DNA from: Caballeronia calidae
GTDB lineage: Bacteria > Pseudomonadota > Gammaproteobacteria > Burkholderiales > Burkholderiaceae
Assembly: GCF_900044055.2 (NCBI RefSeq)
Contig: NZ_FCOX02000041.1
Coordinates: forward strand, 1-64,000
DNA: 64,000 nucleotides
Reading direction: 5' to 3'
Position 1 is the stretch's first letter, and each line of letters starts with the position of its first letter. Made by a program: the position numbers and the translations under genes. The notes below the pieces were generated by a model. That model was not told the DNA's origin and searched no databases. It saw nothing but the letters and a program-made list of their open reading frames with translations. Positions 17,591 through 25,853 of the stretch are shown in pieces.

Positions 17591-18727
17591 ATGAGTAAAT
17601 TGCTCGAAAGCTACGATATGAATGGAACGCAACTGGCGAACCGCGTTCTCATGGCACCGATGACAAGGTCTCGAGCACGCGACACTGTGCCGGATGCCAG
17701 CACCGCACTCTATTATCGCCAACGTGCTGGTGCGGGCCTGATAGTGACTGAAGGCTCCCAGATTTCGGTGGAAGGGACGGGCTACCTCTTCACCCCGGGG
17801 ATTCATACGCCGGAGCAAATCAAGGGATGGCAGGCTGTGACCAAGGGTGTGCATGAGGAGGGCGGGAAGATTTTTATTCAAATCTGGCACGTCGGCCGAA
17901 TCTCGCACGTCAGCTTGCAGAAGGATGGAGCTGTTCCGATTTCCTCGGTCGCAGTCCCCGCCAAGGGCTACAGCTGTTACGGATATGATGAACAGGGGCA
18001 GCCGGGACCCGTGCCTGTGAGCACGCCTCGGGCGATGACGAAGGAGGACATTGAGCGCGTTACCTCCGACTTCGTCACGGCGGCGAAAAATTCGATGGAA
18101 GCCGGGTTTGACGGAATCGAAATTCATGCGGCCAATGGGTACCTCTTCGAACAGTTCATCAGTGCAAGTTGCAACACCCGTACCGATGAATATGGCGGTA
18201 GCACTATGAATCGCTTGCGCTTCGTCCTTGACGCGGTGGACGCGATGTCTAAGGCTATCGGGAGCTGTCGGGTCGGCATAAGGTTGGCGCCATACGGTCG
18301 ACTTCACGGCATGCACAGCTTTGACGATGAGGAGAATACGTGGCTCCTCTTGGCCGAAAAGCTCAGCGAGAGAAACCTTGCGTATGTCCATCTCAGCGAC
18401 CAAGAGTCGCTGTGCAACATTGACCCAACTGTGGCGGCGATTCCAAAAGATTTTGTCAGGAAGTTCCGCAACGCTTACCAGGGTACGTTGGTAGTTGCGG
18501 GTTCGCTGACTCAAGAGACCGCCGAAGAGCTTGTGAAATCCGGAGTCGCCGACTTGGCTGGGTTCGGACGCCCGTTCATTTCGAACCCGGACCTTGTCGA
18601 GCGTTTCAGGAACAACTGGCCGCTGACACCGTTTGACCACGCCACCTTCTACGGCGGGGGAGACGAGGGCTATATCGACTACTCCGGCTACGAGCAAACT
18701 GCGGAAAGGGCGCTTCAAGAGAATTGA
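17591..18727 (+). CDS. Old Yellow Enzyme-family NADH:flavin oxidoreductase (OYE1 of window)
   Basis: 378 aa FMN enzyme with a single TIM barrel that reduces activated C=C bonds (enones, quinols, nitro groups) using NAD(P)H. Landmarks: NRVLMAPMTRSRA at the N-terminus, WHVGRISH, the substrate-anchoring H-x-x-N plus Tyr in EIHAANGYLFEQF, NTRTDEYGGS, and the phosphate-binding GFGRPFISNPDLVERF. ATG 17591 has GAGG five bases upstream and matches the start of paralogues at 28058 and 49499. The last gene of its unit, followed by a strong terminator. Ring enone reduction in the island pathway is inferred. Confidence 0.9.
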   Translation: MSKLLESYDMNGTQLANRVLMAPMTRSRARDTVPDASTALYYRQRAGAGLIVTEGSQISVEGTGYLFTPGIHTPEQIKGWQAVTKGVHEEGGKIFIQIWHVGRISHVSLQKDGAVPISSVAVPAKGYSCYGYDEQGQPGPVPVSTPRAMTKEDIERVTSDFVTAAKNSMEAGFDGIEIHAANGYLFEQFISASCNTRTDEYGGSTMNRLRFVLDAVDAMSKAIGSCRVGIRLAPYGRLHGMHSFDDEENTWLLLAEKLSERNLAYVHLSDQESLCNIDPTVAAIPKDFVRKFRNAYQGTLVVAGSLTQETAEELVKSGVADLAGFGRPFISNPDLVERFRNNWPLTPFDHATFYGGGDEGYIDYSGYEQTAERALQEN

Positions 18728-18748
18728 ATCAAGATAGTCGTCGGAGTG

Positions 18749-18783
18749 AAGTCGGATGACGAACTCATCCGACTTTTTTTTCT
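18749..18783 (+). terminator. Rho-independent terminator after OYE1
   Basis: 11-bp perfect stem AAGTCGGATGA (18749-18759), loop CGAAC, TCATCCGACTT (18765-18775), running into an unbroken T-tract to about 18781. Confidence 0.9.
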
Positions 18784-18860
18784 TCCCTGCGCTGCAGCGT
18801 AATCATCTCGTCCGGCCAACTTGGCCGGCAAAGGTACGTGATTCTTTGTACGCGGCCAGT

Positions 18861-20042
18861 CTAGGTTCGTGCGAACCTGGCGGACTGCTTCATTACCAGG
18901 GCTGAAAAGGCGAGTGCGAGCACGAAAAGGCCGCAGCCAGACGTTAGGAAGACTGGTCGAGCTGAGAACCTGTCGATAAACCATGAAGCGCCGAGCACAC
19001 CAAGCGACTGGCCAAAGAAGAGGCAACAGGAAAAGAGCGACACGGCGGTCCCTCGTGCGGAAGGGGCCATCTGCGTGGCGTGGGTTTGAAGGGTGTTATG
19101 CAAGGCGTAGAACCCAAAGCCCGCTAGAGCACAAGCCGGTAAAGCAATCTGCCACGAGTCGAGAAAAGCGAGCGCACCATAGGAGAGAGCGAGGCAAGCG
19201 CCTCCGACCCTTGCTAGCGCGCTTTCTCCGAGCCGTTGAACCAGGAAACGCGCCCATCTGCTATAGACAAGCCCGCCAACGCCATAGAGCGCAACAATTC
19301 CGCCGGCCTCCGCCATTGGGGTGTTAAACGCGGAGTGTAGAAAGCTCGGGATAAACGAAAGCGCACTGAAGGCAAGTGCTCCCTCAAAGAACGTGACGAG
19401 AAGTACCGTACGTGCCCACGGAATCAACAGCACCTCCGCCGCCCGACGACCGAAGCCTTTGTTGGTGCCAGCCTTCGATATGGACCTAGTGCTCCGGTCG
19501 ACCATCACCAAGCTGCCTGCGACGAGAGAGATTGATGCCAGGAGCGCGAAGGAGACTCGCCAACTGAACGTCTGGGCCAGCAACGCGCCAAGCCATTGAC
19601 CAGCAATCATGCCGAAGACTGTCGCTCCCAGCAGCTTTGCGAGAACCTCTTGTCGTCGGTCATATGGCACGGTATCGCCAATCCACGCCATCGTCAGCGG
19701 CACAATTCCCGCTGCGGCTGCGCCAGAGACTACGCGGGCGGCGACGAGCTGGTGTATCCCAGGAGCGAGGGCGGCTCCCACGTTTCCCAGCGTGCAGGCG
19801 AGAGTCGCAAGTGATACGACGAGAACTTTGCCGAAACGGTCCCCTAGCGGCCCGAAGAACAGCTGCATCAGGCCGTAAGCCAGGGCAAACGAAGAGATTG
19901 TCTGCGCCGCGCTGCTGATGCTCACCCCAAACTGCGCCTGCAGCGAAGGGAGCAGCGAATCGCACACTCTCATCGTAGCCATGCTGGTGAAACAGCATGT
20001 GCCGAGAAGCCAGAGCATCTTTCTTGACAGCCGGTCGTCCAT
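18861..20042 (-). CDS. Major-facilitator-superfamily transporter (12 TM)
   Basis: 393 aa inner-membrane protein. Twelve hydrophobic segments are visible, with the motif-A-like loop FFGPLGDRFGKVLVV between helices 2 and 3 and SFALAYGLMQ before it, as in drug/arabinose-type antiporters. The start at 20042 is chosen for GAGAGG seven bases upstream; an ATG at 20078 lacks one. It is on the opposite strand to the neighbouring island genes and shares the 20.0-20.4 kb promoter region with SBP2, suggesting co-regulation. Import of the substrate or export of an intermediate cannot be told apart. Confidence 0.85.
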   Translation of the reverse strand: MDDRLSRKMLWLLGTCCFTSMATMRVCDSLLPSLQAQFGVSISSAAQTISSFALAYGLMQLFFGPLGDRFGKVLVVSLATLACTLGNVGAALAPGIHQLVAARVVSGAAAAGIVPLTMAWIGDTVPYDRRQEVLAKLLGATVFGMIAGQWLGALLAQTFSWRVSFALLASISLVAGSLVMVDRSTRSISKAGTNKGFGRRAAEVLLIPWARTVLLVTFFEGALAFSALSFIPSFLHSAFNTPMAEAGGIVALYGVGGLVYSRWARFLVQRLGESALARVGGACLALSYGALAFLDSWQIALPACALAGFGFYALHNTLQTHATQMAPSARGTAVSLFSCCLFFGQSLGVLGASWFIDRFSARPVFLTSGCGLFVLALAFSALVMKQSARFART

Positions 20043-20383
20043 CCGTGCACCTCTCTCGCCCATTTCGAGCTCAATCATCAGGCGAAACGCAGGACAGCCG
20101 CCGTGTTCGACCGAAGCGAGCCACCAACAGCGTTATTGTACATTGGCGTATGCATTCGCGTATGTGAAATATAAATTAGGGTGAACCCTCGCTTACCTTA
20201 GGCGGTGACGTGGTGTTCTCCGCGCCCGGGCGGGCGCGAATACGCATATTTCTTGGCGCGCAGAGACCATCGAATATGTCGTGCTGAGTCGCGAAGCTCA
20301 GCGTCTCCTTTCATATATTGATTGCAAGTCTGATGAAGACGCTTCAATCAGCGACCTGTGACCAAATAAGAGATGAGGAGACG
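20043..20383. other. 341-bp divergent promoter region (MFS gene / SBP2)
   Basis: Holds the long promoter element at 20272-20319. Further left, TTGTACATTGGCGT (20136-20149) resembles the 14-bp island motif at 10 of 14 positions, and GCGTATG occurs twice close by (20146 onward). No gene seen. Confidence 0.5.
20272..20319 (+). promoter_or_regulatory. Long promoter element, copy P1 (upstream of SBP2)
   Basis: GTCGTGCTGAGTCGCGAAG at 20278-20296, preceded by GAATAT, then 15 bases, then CATATATT (20312-20319), which can serve as a -10 box (TATATT). The block GCTGAG...CTCAGC is an inverted repeat in this copy only. Copy P2 at 27063-27110 has the same two blocks with the same 15-base spacing, so both blocks are likely functional: an activator site over the -35 region plus a -10. 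Confidence 0.6.
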
Positions 20384-21472
20384 ATGAAAAATCTCTGTCT
20401 GTATTCCACGCGACTGCTTGCGCTCAGCTTTATTACTGCAGCGGCTTCGATGCCGGCCATGTCTGCCGAATCGGCTTTGGTGACAAACCAGGGCGATATC
20501 AGTTCGATGTGCGGCACGAAGCCGATGGTGGTTGGACTGTCGGACGGCTTCGGCGGCGTCACCTGGCGAAAGACAGCCGCAGCAGAATTGAAGGACGAGG
20601 TGAGCCGGTGCAAGAACTTCAAGAAGTTCATGTACACGAACGCGAACGGCGACCAGCAAAAAGCGAATTCCGACATCAACAGCATGGTTGCGCAAGGCGT
20701 GAACGTGTTGGTTGTCTTCCCTGACTTCGGCGCCGCACAGATTCCCGCAATGCGCGCCGCAACCAAGGCCGGTGTGACCGTCGTTCCTTACCTTGCCAAG
20801 ATTTCCGGCAATGCAGGTAAGGACTATGCGGCTAACGTCACAGAGGACGTGTACCGAATGGGTCAGGTCTGGGCTGACTGGTACGGCGCGAATCTGAAGA
20901 AGGGCAACGTAGTGTTTCTCGGCGGTGCGCCGGGCGCCATGTCATCGCAAATCTTCCTGGATGGCTTCAAAACCCAGTTGGCGAAGTATCCGGACCTGAA
21001 GCTGCTCGACAACAATTTCATCGTCACGAACTGGAATCCGGTCGACGCGCAGAAAGCGGTGTCAGGCTTGATTGCAAAGTATCCGAAGATTGACGGCGTC
21101 GCGACCGACTACGGCGTGACGGCACTCGCTACCGTGAAGGCGTTCGAACAGGCACACCTGCCGGTCCCTGCGATTGCGACCAACGCGAGCAACAACGAGT
21201 TGAACTGCAAGTTCCTCGACATGAAAAAGGCCGGCAAGCCTTTCCCTTATTTCTCGCTCGATGGAACGACCTCGGTTATCCGATTTGCGGGTCGTCGCGG
21301 CGTTGCCGACTATCAAGGAACGAAGAATAACGAGCCTCTCGCCGCTTTCCCGGTTCCTTATGCGGATAGCGTGAAGAGCATGGACCCGAAGTGCGACCCG
21401 TCAGCACCTCCGGATGCCGACTTCTCGTCGGCGCTCCCCGCCGAAAAGCTCAAAGCCGTCTTTCAGCAGTAG
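20384..21472 (+). CDS. Periplasmic substrate-binding protein of ribose-type (CUT2) ABC importer (SBP2)
   Basis: 362 aa, close paralogue of SBP1 along its entire length (shared SMCGTKPMVVGLSDGFGG, NGDQQKANSDINSMVAQGVNV, NWNPVDAQKAV, DYGVTAL and PPDADFSSALPAEKLKAVFQQ). A signal peptide ends near MPAMSAES. GAGGAGACG precedes ATG 20384. Two SBPs for what looks like one membrane complex suggests two ligands or two affinities. It leads the GMC-aldehyde dehydrogenase-SDR operon, so its ligand is probably the GMC substrate or a precursor (inference). Confidence 0.88.
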   Translation: MKNLCLYSTRLLALSFITAAASMPAMSAESALVTNQGDISSMCGTKPMVVGLSDGFGGVTWRKTAAAELKDEVSRCKNFKKFMYTNANGDQQKANSDINSMVAQGVNVLVVFPDFGAAQIPAMRAATKAGVTVVPYLAKISGNAGKDYAANVTEDVYRMGQVWADWYGANLKKGNVVFLGGAPGAMSSQIFLDGFKTQLAKYPDLKLLDNNFIVTNWNPVDAQKAVSGLIAKYPKIDGVATDYGVTALATVKAFEQAHLPVPAIATNASNNELNCKFLDMKKAGKPFPYFSLDGTTSVIRFAGRRGVADYQGTKNNEPLAAFPVPYADSVKSMDPKCDPSAPPDADFSSALPAEKLKAVFQQ

Positions 21473-21484
21473 TCCCATTCTAGC

Positions 21485-21528
21485 AAGGGCGGTGCCGAGA
21501 CGGCTCTTAAGCCGTGCTTCACCGCCTT
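21485..21528 (+). repeat. Nested hairpin after SBP2
   Basis: Inner perfect stem ACGGCT-CTTA-AGCCGT (21500-21515) within an outer stem AAGGGCGGTG/CACCGCCTT with one bulge. There is no T-tract. Such structures after a binding-protein gene typically stabilise its mRNA and lower downstream expression; here that would favour SBP2 over the GMC gene. Confidence 0.55.
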
Positions 21529-21631
21529 CGCTACCTGTCAGTTCGGTTCGGCAACGTTCCGAATGTATGAAACATTGCGAGGTTTCGACCGTTCCAAACG
21601 GCGCTCGCGATATGAAAAATTGGAGGCAAGC

Positions 21632-23269
21632 ATGACTGACTACATCATCATCGGCGCGGGCTCTGCCGGCGCTGTTTTGGCACATCGACTGAGCGCCGAC
21701 TCCAGCGTCAACGTCACCCTGCTCGAAGCGGGCGGCTGGGACAAGAGCCCGTTCATCCACATGCCGGCGGGTTACTTCCGGTTGATGCAGACCGGCCAGC
21801 TGGACTGGGGCTATCACACGGTTGCCCAAAAGCACATGAACAACCGCAAGATGTTCATTCCACGTGCTCGCAGCATCGGTGGTTGTACGACCGTCAACGG
21901 CATGATTTACACACGCGGCGACCACACCGACTACGACCATTGGCGTGACCTCGGTAACGAGGGCTGGGGCTACGACGATATCCTCCCGTACTTCAAGAAA
22001 TCGGAAACTTGGTCTGGCGGAGAAACGGAAGTCCACGGCGGAAGTGGTCCTCTGAAAACCAGCCGATTTGGAATTCATAACCCGATTGCGCTCGCCTTCA
22101 TTGAAGCAGGTAAGCAGGCTGGCTACAAGTACAACGACGATTTGAATGGCGGCAGCCAAGAGGGGTTCGGTCCCTGCGACAGCACGCTCGCCGATGGCGT
22201 TCGCTCGAGCGTAGGTCGTTGTTACATCGCACCGATTCGCGACCGCAAGAACCTCACGGTCATCACCGATGCTATTGCCTCTCGAATTCTCTTCGATGGC
22301 GACCGCGCCGTAGGTGTGGAGTACCTAGCTGGGAAGAAGTCGAAGAAGGTCTATGCGTCGCAGGAGGTCATCCTCTGCGGTGGCGCTTTCAATTCGCCGC
22401 ACTTGCTGCAAATTTCCGGGGTTGGCGACCCGGAGCACCTTCAATCGATTGGGGTGCAAGCGGTTCATAAGCTTCCGGGCGTCGGAAAGAACCTCCAGGA
22501 CCATGTGGGGTGCGGCCTGAAGCAACGAATCACTCAGCCGCTCTCCCTGCTCAAGCACCTCAACATTCTGAACTCAGCATCGGCGGTCGCGAAATACATG
22601 GCCACCAAGACGGGCCCGGCTTCATACCATGGCGTGGAAGCTCTGGCTTTCGTGAAAACAAACCCAGATGTTGTCGCGCCGGACATCCAGTTCCATCTGA
22701 ACATGGTGATGTATGAAGACCATGGCCGGAAGATTTTCCACGAGGAGGGCGTGATGCCTTACTTCAACATCTCTCGTCCGCAGAGTCGCGGAACCGTTTT
22801 GGCCCGGTCTGCGGACCCGACCGCGCTGCCGGAAATCGACCCGAACTTCTTTGCCGTGCCCGACGATATTCGGGTAATGCGAGACGGTTTGCGAATCGCG
22901 CGTGAATTGATGGCGCAGAAGGCCTTCGACCCGTACCGCGGCGAAGAGTTTGGCCCAGGCAAGGAAGTCACGTCGGATGCGGCGTTGGACGAATACTTGA
23001 AGAACAAGAGCGAGAGCGTCTACCACCCGGTGGGCACCTGCAAGATGGGCTCCGATGACGAGGCCGTGGTCGATGCGCGCTTGCGGGTACGTGGTCTCCG
23101 TGGTTTGCGTGTTGTCGACGCGTCGATTATGCCGACGCTCACGAGCGGCAACACCAATGCTCCAACCATCATGATTGCGGAGAAAGCCGCGGACATGATT
23201 CTTTTCGATGCGACTGCCGGCAGCGCCGCGCGCCGGGCCGACCATCAGGTCGAGCAACTCGGAATCTAA
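21632..23269 (+). CDS. GMC-family FAD alcohol dehydrogenase/oxidase
   Basis: 545 aa flavoprotein of the glucose-methanol-choline family that oxidises primary alcohols to aldehydes. It has the N-terminal FAD motif YIIIGAGSAGAVLAHRLS, GMC signature 1 in variant form (IGGCTTVNGMIYTRG, where S-S is usual), signature 2 region GAFNSPHLLQISGVG, catalytic His in YHPVGTCKMG and the partner Asn in SGNTNAPTIMIAEKAAD. GGAGG lies seven bases before ATG 21632. The downstream neighbour is an aldehyde dehydrogenase, so the alcohol-to-acid sequence is well supported. The substrate is probably a side-chain alcohol of a ring compound (inference). Confidence 0.9.
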   Translation: MTDYIIIGAGSAGAVLAHRLSADSSVNVTLLEAGGWDKSPFIHMPAGYFRLMQTGQLDWGYHTVAQKHMNNRKMFIPRARSIGGCTTVNGMIYTRGDHTDYDHWRDLGNEGWGYDDILPYFKKSETWSGGETEVHGGSGPLKTSRFGIHNPIALAFIEAGKQAGYKYNDDLNGGSQEGFGPCDSTLADGVRSSVGRCYIAPIRDRKNLTVITDAIASRILFDGDRAVGVEYLAGKKSKKVYASQEVILCGGAFNSPHLLQISGVGDPEHLQSIGVQAVHKLPGVGKNLQDHVGCGLKQRITQPLSLLKHLNILNSASAVAKYMATKTGPASYHGVEALAFVKTNPDVVAPDIQFHLNMVMYEDHGRKIFHEEGVMPYFNISRPQSRGTVLARSADPTALPEIDPNFFAVPDDIRVMRDGLRIARELMAQKAFDPYRGEEFGPGKEVTSDAALDEYLKNKSESVYHPVGTCKMGSDDEAVVDARLRVRGLRGLRVVDASIMPTLTSGNTNAPTIMIAEKAADMILFDATAGSAARRADHQVEQLGI

Positions 23270-23350
23270 GCAGCGTCAAAGCGGCGTCGGCGGATTGTCG
23301 AACGCCGCGATATGTCGCATTGGTCTTAACCAACGTTACAGGGAAGGGTA

Positions 23351-24862
23351 ATGACTTCTTCAATTGCTGTTTTCGATACTGCGTCGAGTCTGTCGGAAGA
23401 CACGAAGCGGTTCCTAGGAAAGAAACATCGGCTCTTCATCGGCGGCGAATGGGTCAATGCCTCGTCCGGCGCAACGCGTGAGGTCTTCGACCCTGCCACC
23501 GGAAGTCCGATTTCCACGATGGCCAATGGAGACGCGAAAGACGTTGACCTTGCCGTGACGGCAGCTCGCGAGGCATTCGAGAGCGGGCCGTGGCGGTCGA
23601 TGTCGACCAGCGAGCGGGCCAAAATCATCTGGAACATTGGCGCCCTCATCGACGAACATGCTGAAGAACTCGCACAACTGGAAGTGCTCGACGAGGGCTC
23701 GCCCTACAACGTCGTTAAGAATTTCTACGTCCGACTTGGCGCGGAGCACTTCCGGTACTACTCGGGGTGGGCGACGAAAATTACGGGCACCACCGTCCCG
23801 GTCAACATGCCCGGAGAGTGGCATGCATACACCGTCCGAGAGCCAATTGGTGTCGTGGGCCAAATCATTCCCTGGAATGTCCCATTGCTCATGGCCGCGT
23901 GGAAATTGGCTCCGGCGCTTGCGGCAGGTTGCACAATCGTCCTCAAGCCGGCTGAAGACACACCGCTGACGGCCCTGCGCATTGCTGAGTTGTGTCAAAA
24001 AGCGGGCGTGCCGCCGGGCGTCCTCAACGTCGTGACTGGTGATGGCATCGCGGGCGCCGCCCTCGTCGAGCATCCGGACGTCGACAAGGTCGCCTTCACC
24101 GGAAGCACTGATACCGGCAAGGCGATTGTTCGCGCGTCTGCGGGGAATCTGAAGCGGGTGACGCTCGAACTGGGTGGTAAGAGCCCGGTCTTTGTGTTCC
24201 CGGACGCAGACCTCACGCGAGCCATCCCGGGCGTCGCGGAAGCTGTTCTCTTGAACACTGGGCAAGCTTGTACGGCCGGTTCGCGTCTCTACATCCACGA
24301 GGATATCTACGACAAGGTCGTCGCCGGCGTGTCTGAGTATGCGGAGGCACTCAAGCTTGGTCACGGCCTGGACCCGCAGACGAACCTCGGACCGCTCATC
24401 TCGGACCGTCAGCTCGCGCGGGTCTCCAAGCTGCTTCAGGCAGGTATCGACGAGGGCGCGAAAGTGTATTCCGGCGGTGGCAAACCGGAGGGCGGCGGCT
24501 TCTTCATCCGTCCGACCGTTTTGACGGGCGTGAAACCCGGAATGACCGTGTACGAGCAAGAAATCTTCGGGCCTGTGATTTCCGCGATGAAGATGGACGG
24601 CGACAACCTGGATGCGCTTGTCCGCGAAGCCAATAACACAACGTATGGTCTCGCGGCCAGTGTTTGGACGCAGGACGTCAGCCTGGCCCACAAGCTGGCA
24701 TCGCGCATCCGCGCTGGTGTGGTTTGGGTCAACAACCATAATCAAACGGATGCAGCCCTCCCTTTCGGCGGTTTCAAGCAGTCGGGCTGGGGACGAGAGA
24801 TGGGCCTGAATGGCATCGAGGCTTATACCGAGTTGAAGTCGGTCGGCGTATACCTCGGCTGA
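23351..24862 (+). CDS. Aldehyde dehydrogenase, phenylacetaldehyde-dehydrogenase-like
   Basis: 503 aa NAD(P)-dependent enzyme turning an aldehyde into its acid. Family landmarks: IIPWNVPLLMAAWKLAPALAAG, KPAEDTPLTALR, the Glu in LELGGKSP, the catalytic Cys in NTGQACTAGSRLY, EIFGPV and PFGGFKQSGWGRE. The KITGTTVPV and AASVWTQDVSLAHKL segments recall FeaB/StyD-type arylacetaldehyde dehydrogenases. GGAAGGG precedes the ATG. It is flanked by GMC dehydrogenase and SDR genes with an AraC regulator of the FeaR/NphR sort beyond, which fits oxidation of an arylacetaldehyde-like C6-C2 intermediate. The exact substrate is not determined. Confidence 0.9.
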   Translation: MTSSIAVFDTASSLSEDTKRFLGKKHRLFIGGEWVNASSGATREVFDPATGSPISTMANGDAKDVDLAVTAAREAFESGPWRSMSTSERAKIIWNIGALIDEHAEELAQLEVLDEGSPYNVVKNFYVRLGAEHFRYYSGWATKITGTTVPVNMPGEWHAYTVREPIGVVGQIIPWNVPLLMAAWKLAPALAAGCTIVLKPAEDTPLTALRIAELCQKAGVPPGVLNVVTGDGIAGAALVEHPDVDKVAFTGSTDTGKAIVRASAGNLKRVTLELGGKSPVFVFPDADLTRAIPGVAEAVLLNTGQACTAGSRLYIHEDIYDKVVAGVSEYAEALKLGHGLDPQTNLGPLISDRQLARVSKLLQAGIDEGAKVYSGGGKPEGGGFFIRPTVLTGVKPGMTVYEQEIFGPVISAMKMDGDNLDALVREANNTTYGLAASVWTQDVSLAHKLASRIRAGVVWVNNHNQTDAALPFGGFKQSGWGREMGLNGIEAYTELKSVGVYLG

Positions 24863-24879
24863 TTGTCGTTGCTCTGACC

Positions 24880-24925
24880 TCCCTGATGCACGGCGTAATG
24901 GTTGTGAACTCCGTGGCATCAGGGA
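24880..24925 (+). repeat. Imperfect inverted repeat between aldehyde dehydrogenase and SDR genes
   Basis: TCCCTGATGCACGG (24880-24893) pairs with CCGTGGCATCAGGGA (24911-24925), one G bulged, loop of 17. No T-tract, so it is a stability or attenuation element or an operator, not a classical terminator. Confidence 0.45.
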
Positions 24926-24967
24926 AGGCCTCCGTTTGATGTGCCCAATCATAAAGGAGACAAAAGC

Positions 24968-25726
24968 GTGGAAGGCTTGCAGAACAAGACGATTGTTATC
25001 ACCGGCGGCGCTGGAGGCATCGGACTTGCCACGGTGCGATGCTTGGCAGACTCGGGCAGCCGAGTAGTGATGACTGACCTGGTCTCGAGCGACGGTGAGC
25101 GGTTGGCGGCAGAGGTCGATGCCGGCCGTGACCTGGTCCACTTCATGCCTATCGACGTCACCAGTGCCGACTCGTTGACGCGTACGGCAGACGAGGTGGT
25201 TCGCCGCTTTGGCGGAGTGGACGGCGTCGTCGCCAACGCTGGTATTGCTGTGATGTCAGATGCCTTTGCCTACACGGAAGCATCATGGCGTCAGACCATG
25301 TCCATCAATCTCGACGGCTGCTTCTTCACGGCGCAATCGTTCGCGCGTCACATGCGCGAACGCGGGGGAAGCATCGTTCTAATTTCGTCAATCGCCGCTC
25401 GCACAGTTGTTCGGCCCGAGAAGTGCGCGGCCTACAGCGCAACGAAAGCGGCGGTTGAACATCTTGCTGCTTTGCTGGGCGTCGAGTGGGCAAGCGACGG
25501 AATCAGGGTGAACGCCGTGGGGCCGGGGCGAACCGAAACCCCGATGATTGAGCGTATTGCGAAGGAGGCGCCGGAAATGGTCGCAACCTGGATGGACCAG
25601 GTACCGATTGGGCGCTTGATTCGACCCGAGGAAGTGGCAAACGCAGTAGCGTTTTTCCTCTCGGATTTGTCCAGTGGCTGTAACGGCACGACGCTGATGG
25701 TCGACGGCGGCTACGACAAGACGTGA
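24968..25726 (+). CDS. Short-chain dehydrogenase/reductase (SDR1)
   Basis: 252 aa classical SDR. The cofactor motif is TGGAGGIG, with Asp in VVMTDL after strand 2 favouring NAD(H); VANAG replaces NNAG; catalytic Ser is in VLISSIAAR and Tyr-Lys in YSATKAA; the C-terminus has VAFFLSDLSSGCNGTTLMVDGG. GTG 24968 is the start, given AAAGGAGA seven bases upstream; the ATG at 24941 has no ribosome-binding site. It ends the SBP2-GMC-ALDH-SDR unit. It probably interconverts a ring or chain hydroxyl and ketone. Confidence 0.88.
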   Translation: MEGLQNKTIVITGGAGGIGLATVRCLADSGSRVVMTDLVSSDGERLAAEVDAGRDLVHFMPIDVTSADSLTRTADEVVRRFGGVDGVVANAGIAVMSDAFAYTEASWRQTMSINLDGCFFTAQSFARHMRERGGSIVLISSIAARTVVRPEKCAAYSATKAAVEHLAALLGVEWASDGIRVNAVGPGRTETPMIERIAKEAPEMVATWMDQVPIGRLIRPEEVANAVAFFLSDLSSGCNGTTLMVDGGYDKT

Positions 25727-25769
25727 CATGCCCTCTAGCTTGTTGGGTGCCGTGCTCCTGCGGCACTTT

Positions 25770-25805
25770 AAGGCATCCATAGCCGCGTGGATGCCTTTTT
25801 TTAGT
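25770..25805 (+). terminator. Rho-independent terminator after SDR1
   Basis: AAGGCATCCA (25770-25779) pairs with TGGATGCCTT (25788-25797) across an 8-base loop and is followed by TTTTTT. The reverse strand also carries flanking T-rich sequence, so it may serve the convergent AraC gene too. Confidence 0.88.
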
Positions 25806-25853
25806 TTTAGGCGCCAACGGCCCGACGACAACCGCCGCCGTCGAGCGCGAGCG

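Noticed and set aside
17573..18718. 381-codon minus-strand open frame
   Set aside because: Antisense shadow of OYE1; same pattern recurs at 28406-28855 behind OYE2.
20272..20319. Sigma-54 promoter for SBP2
   Set aside because: No TGGCAC-N5-TTGC pattern; the TATATT box and upstream block fit an activator-dependent sigma-70 promoter better.
23414..25141. 575-codon open frame on the minus strand
   Set aside because: It is fully antisense to the aldehyde dehydrogenase and SDR genes, with Arg/His-rich low-complexity content typical of a shadow frame in GC-rich DNA; no ribosome-binding site or motif.
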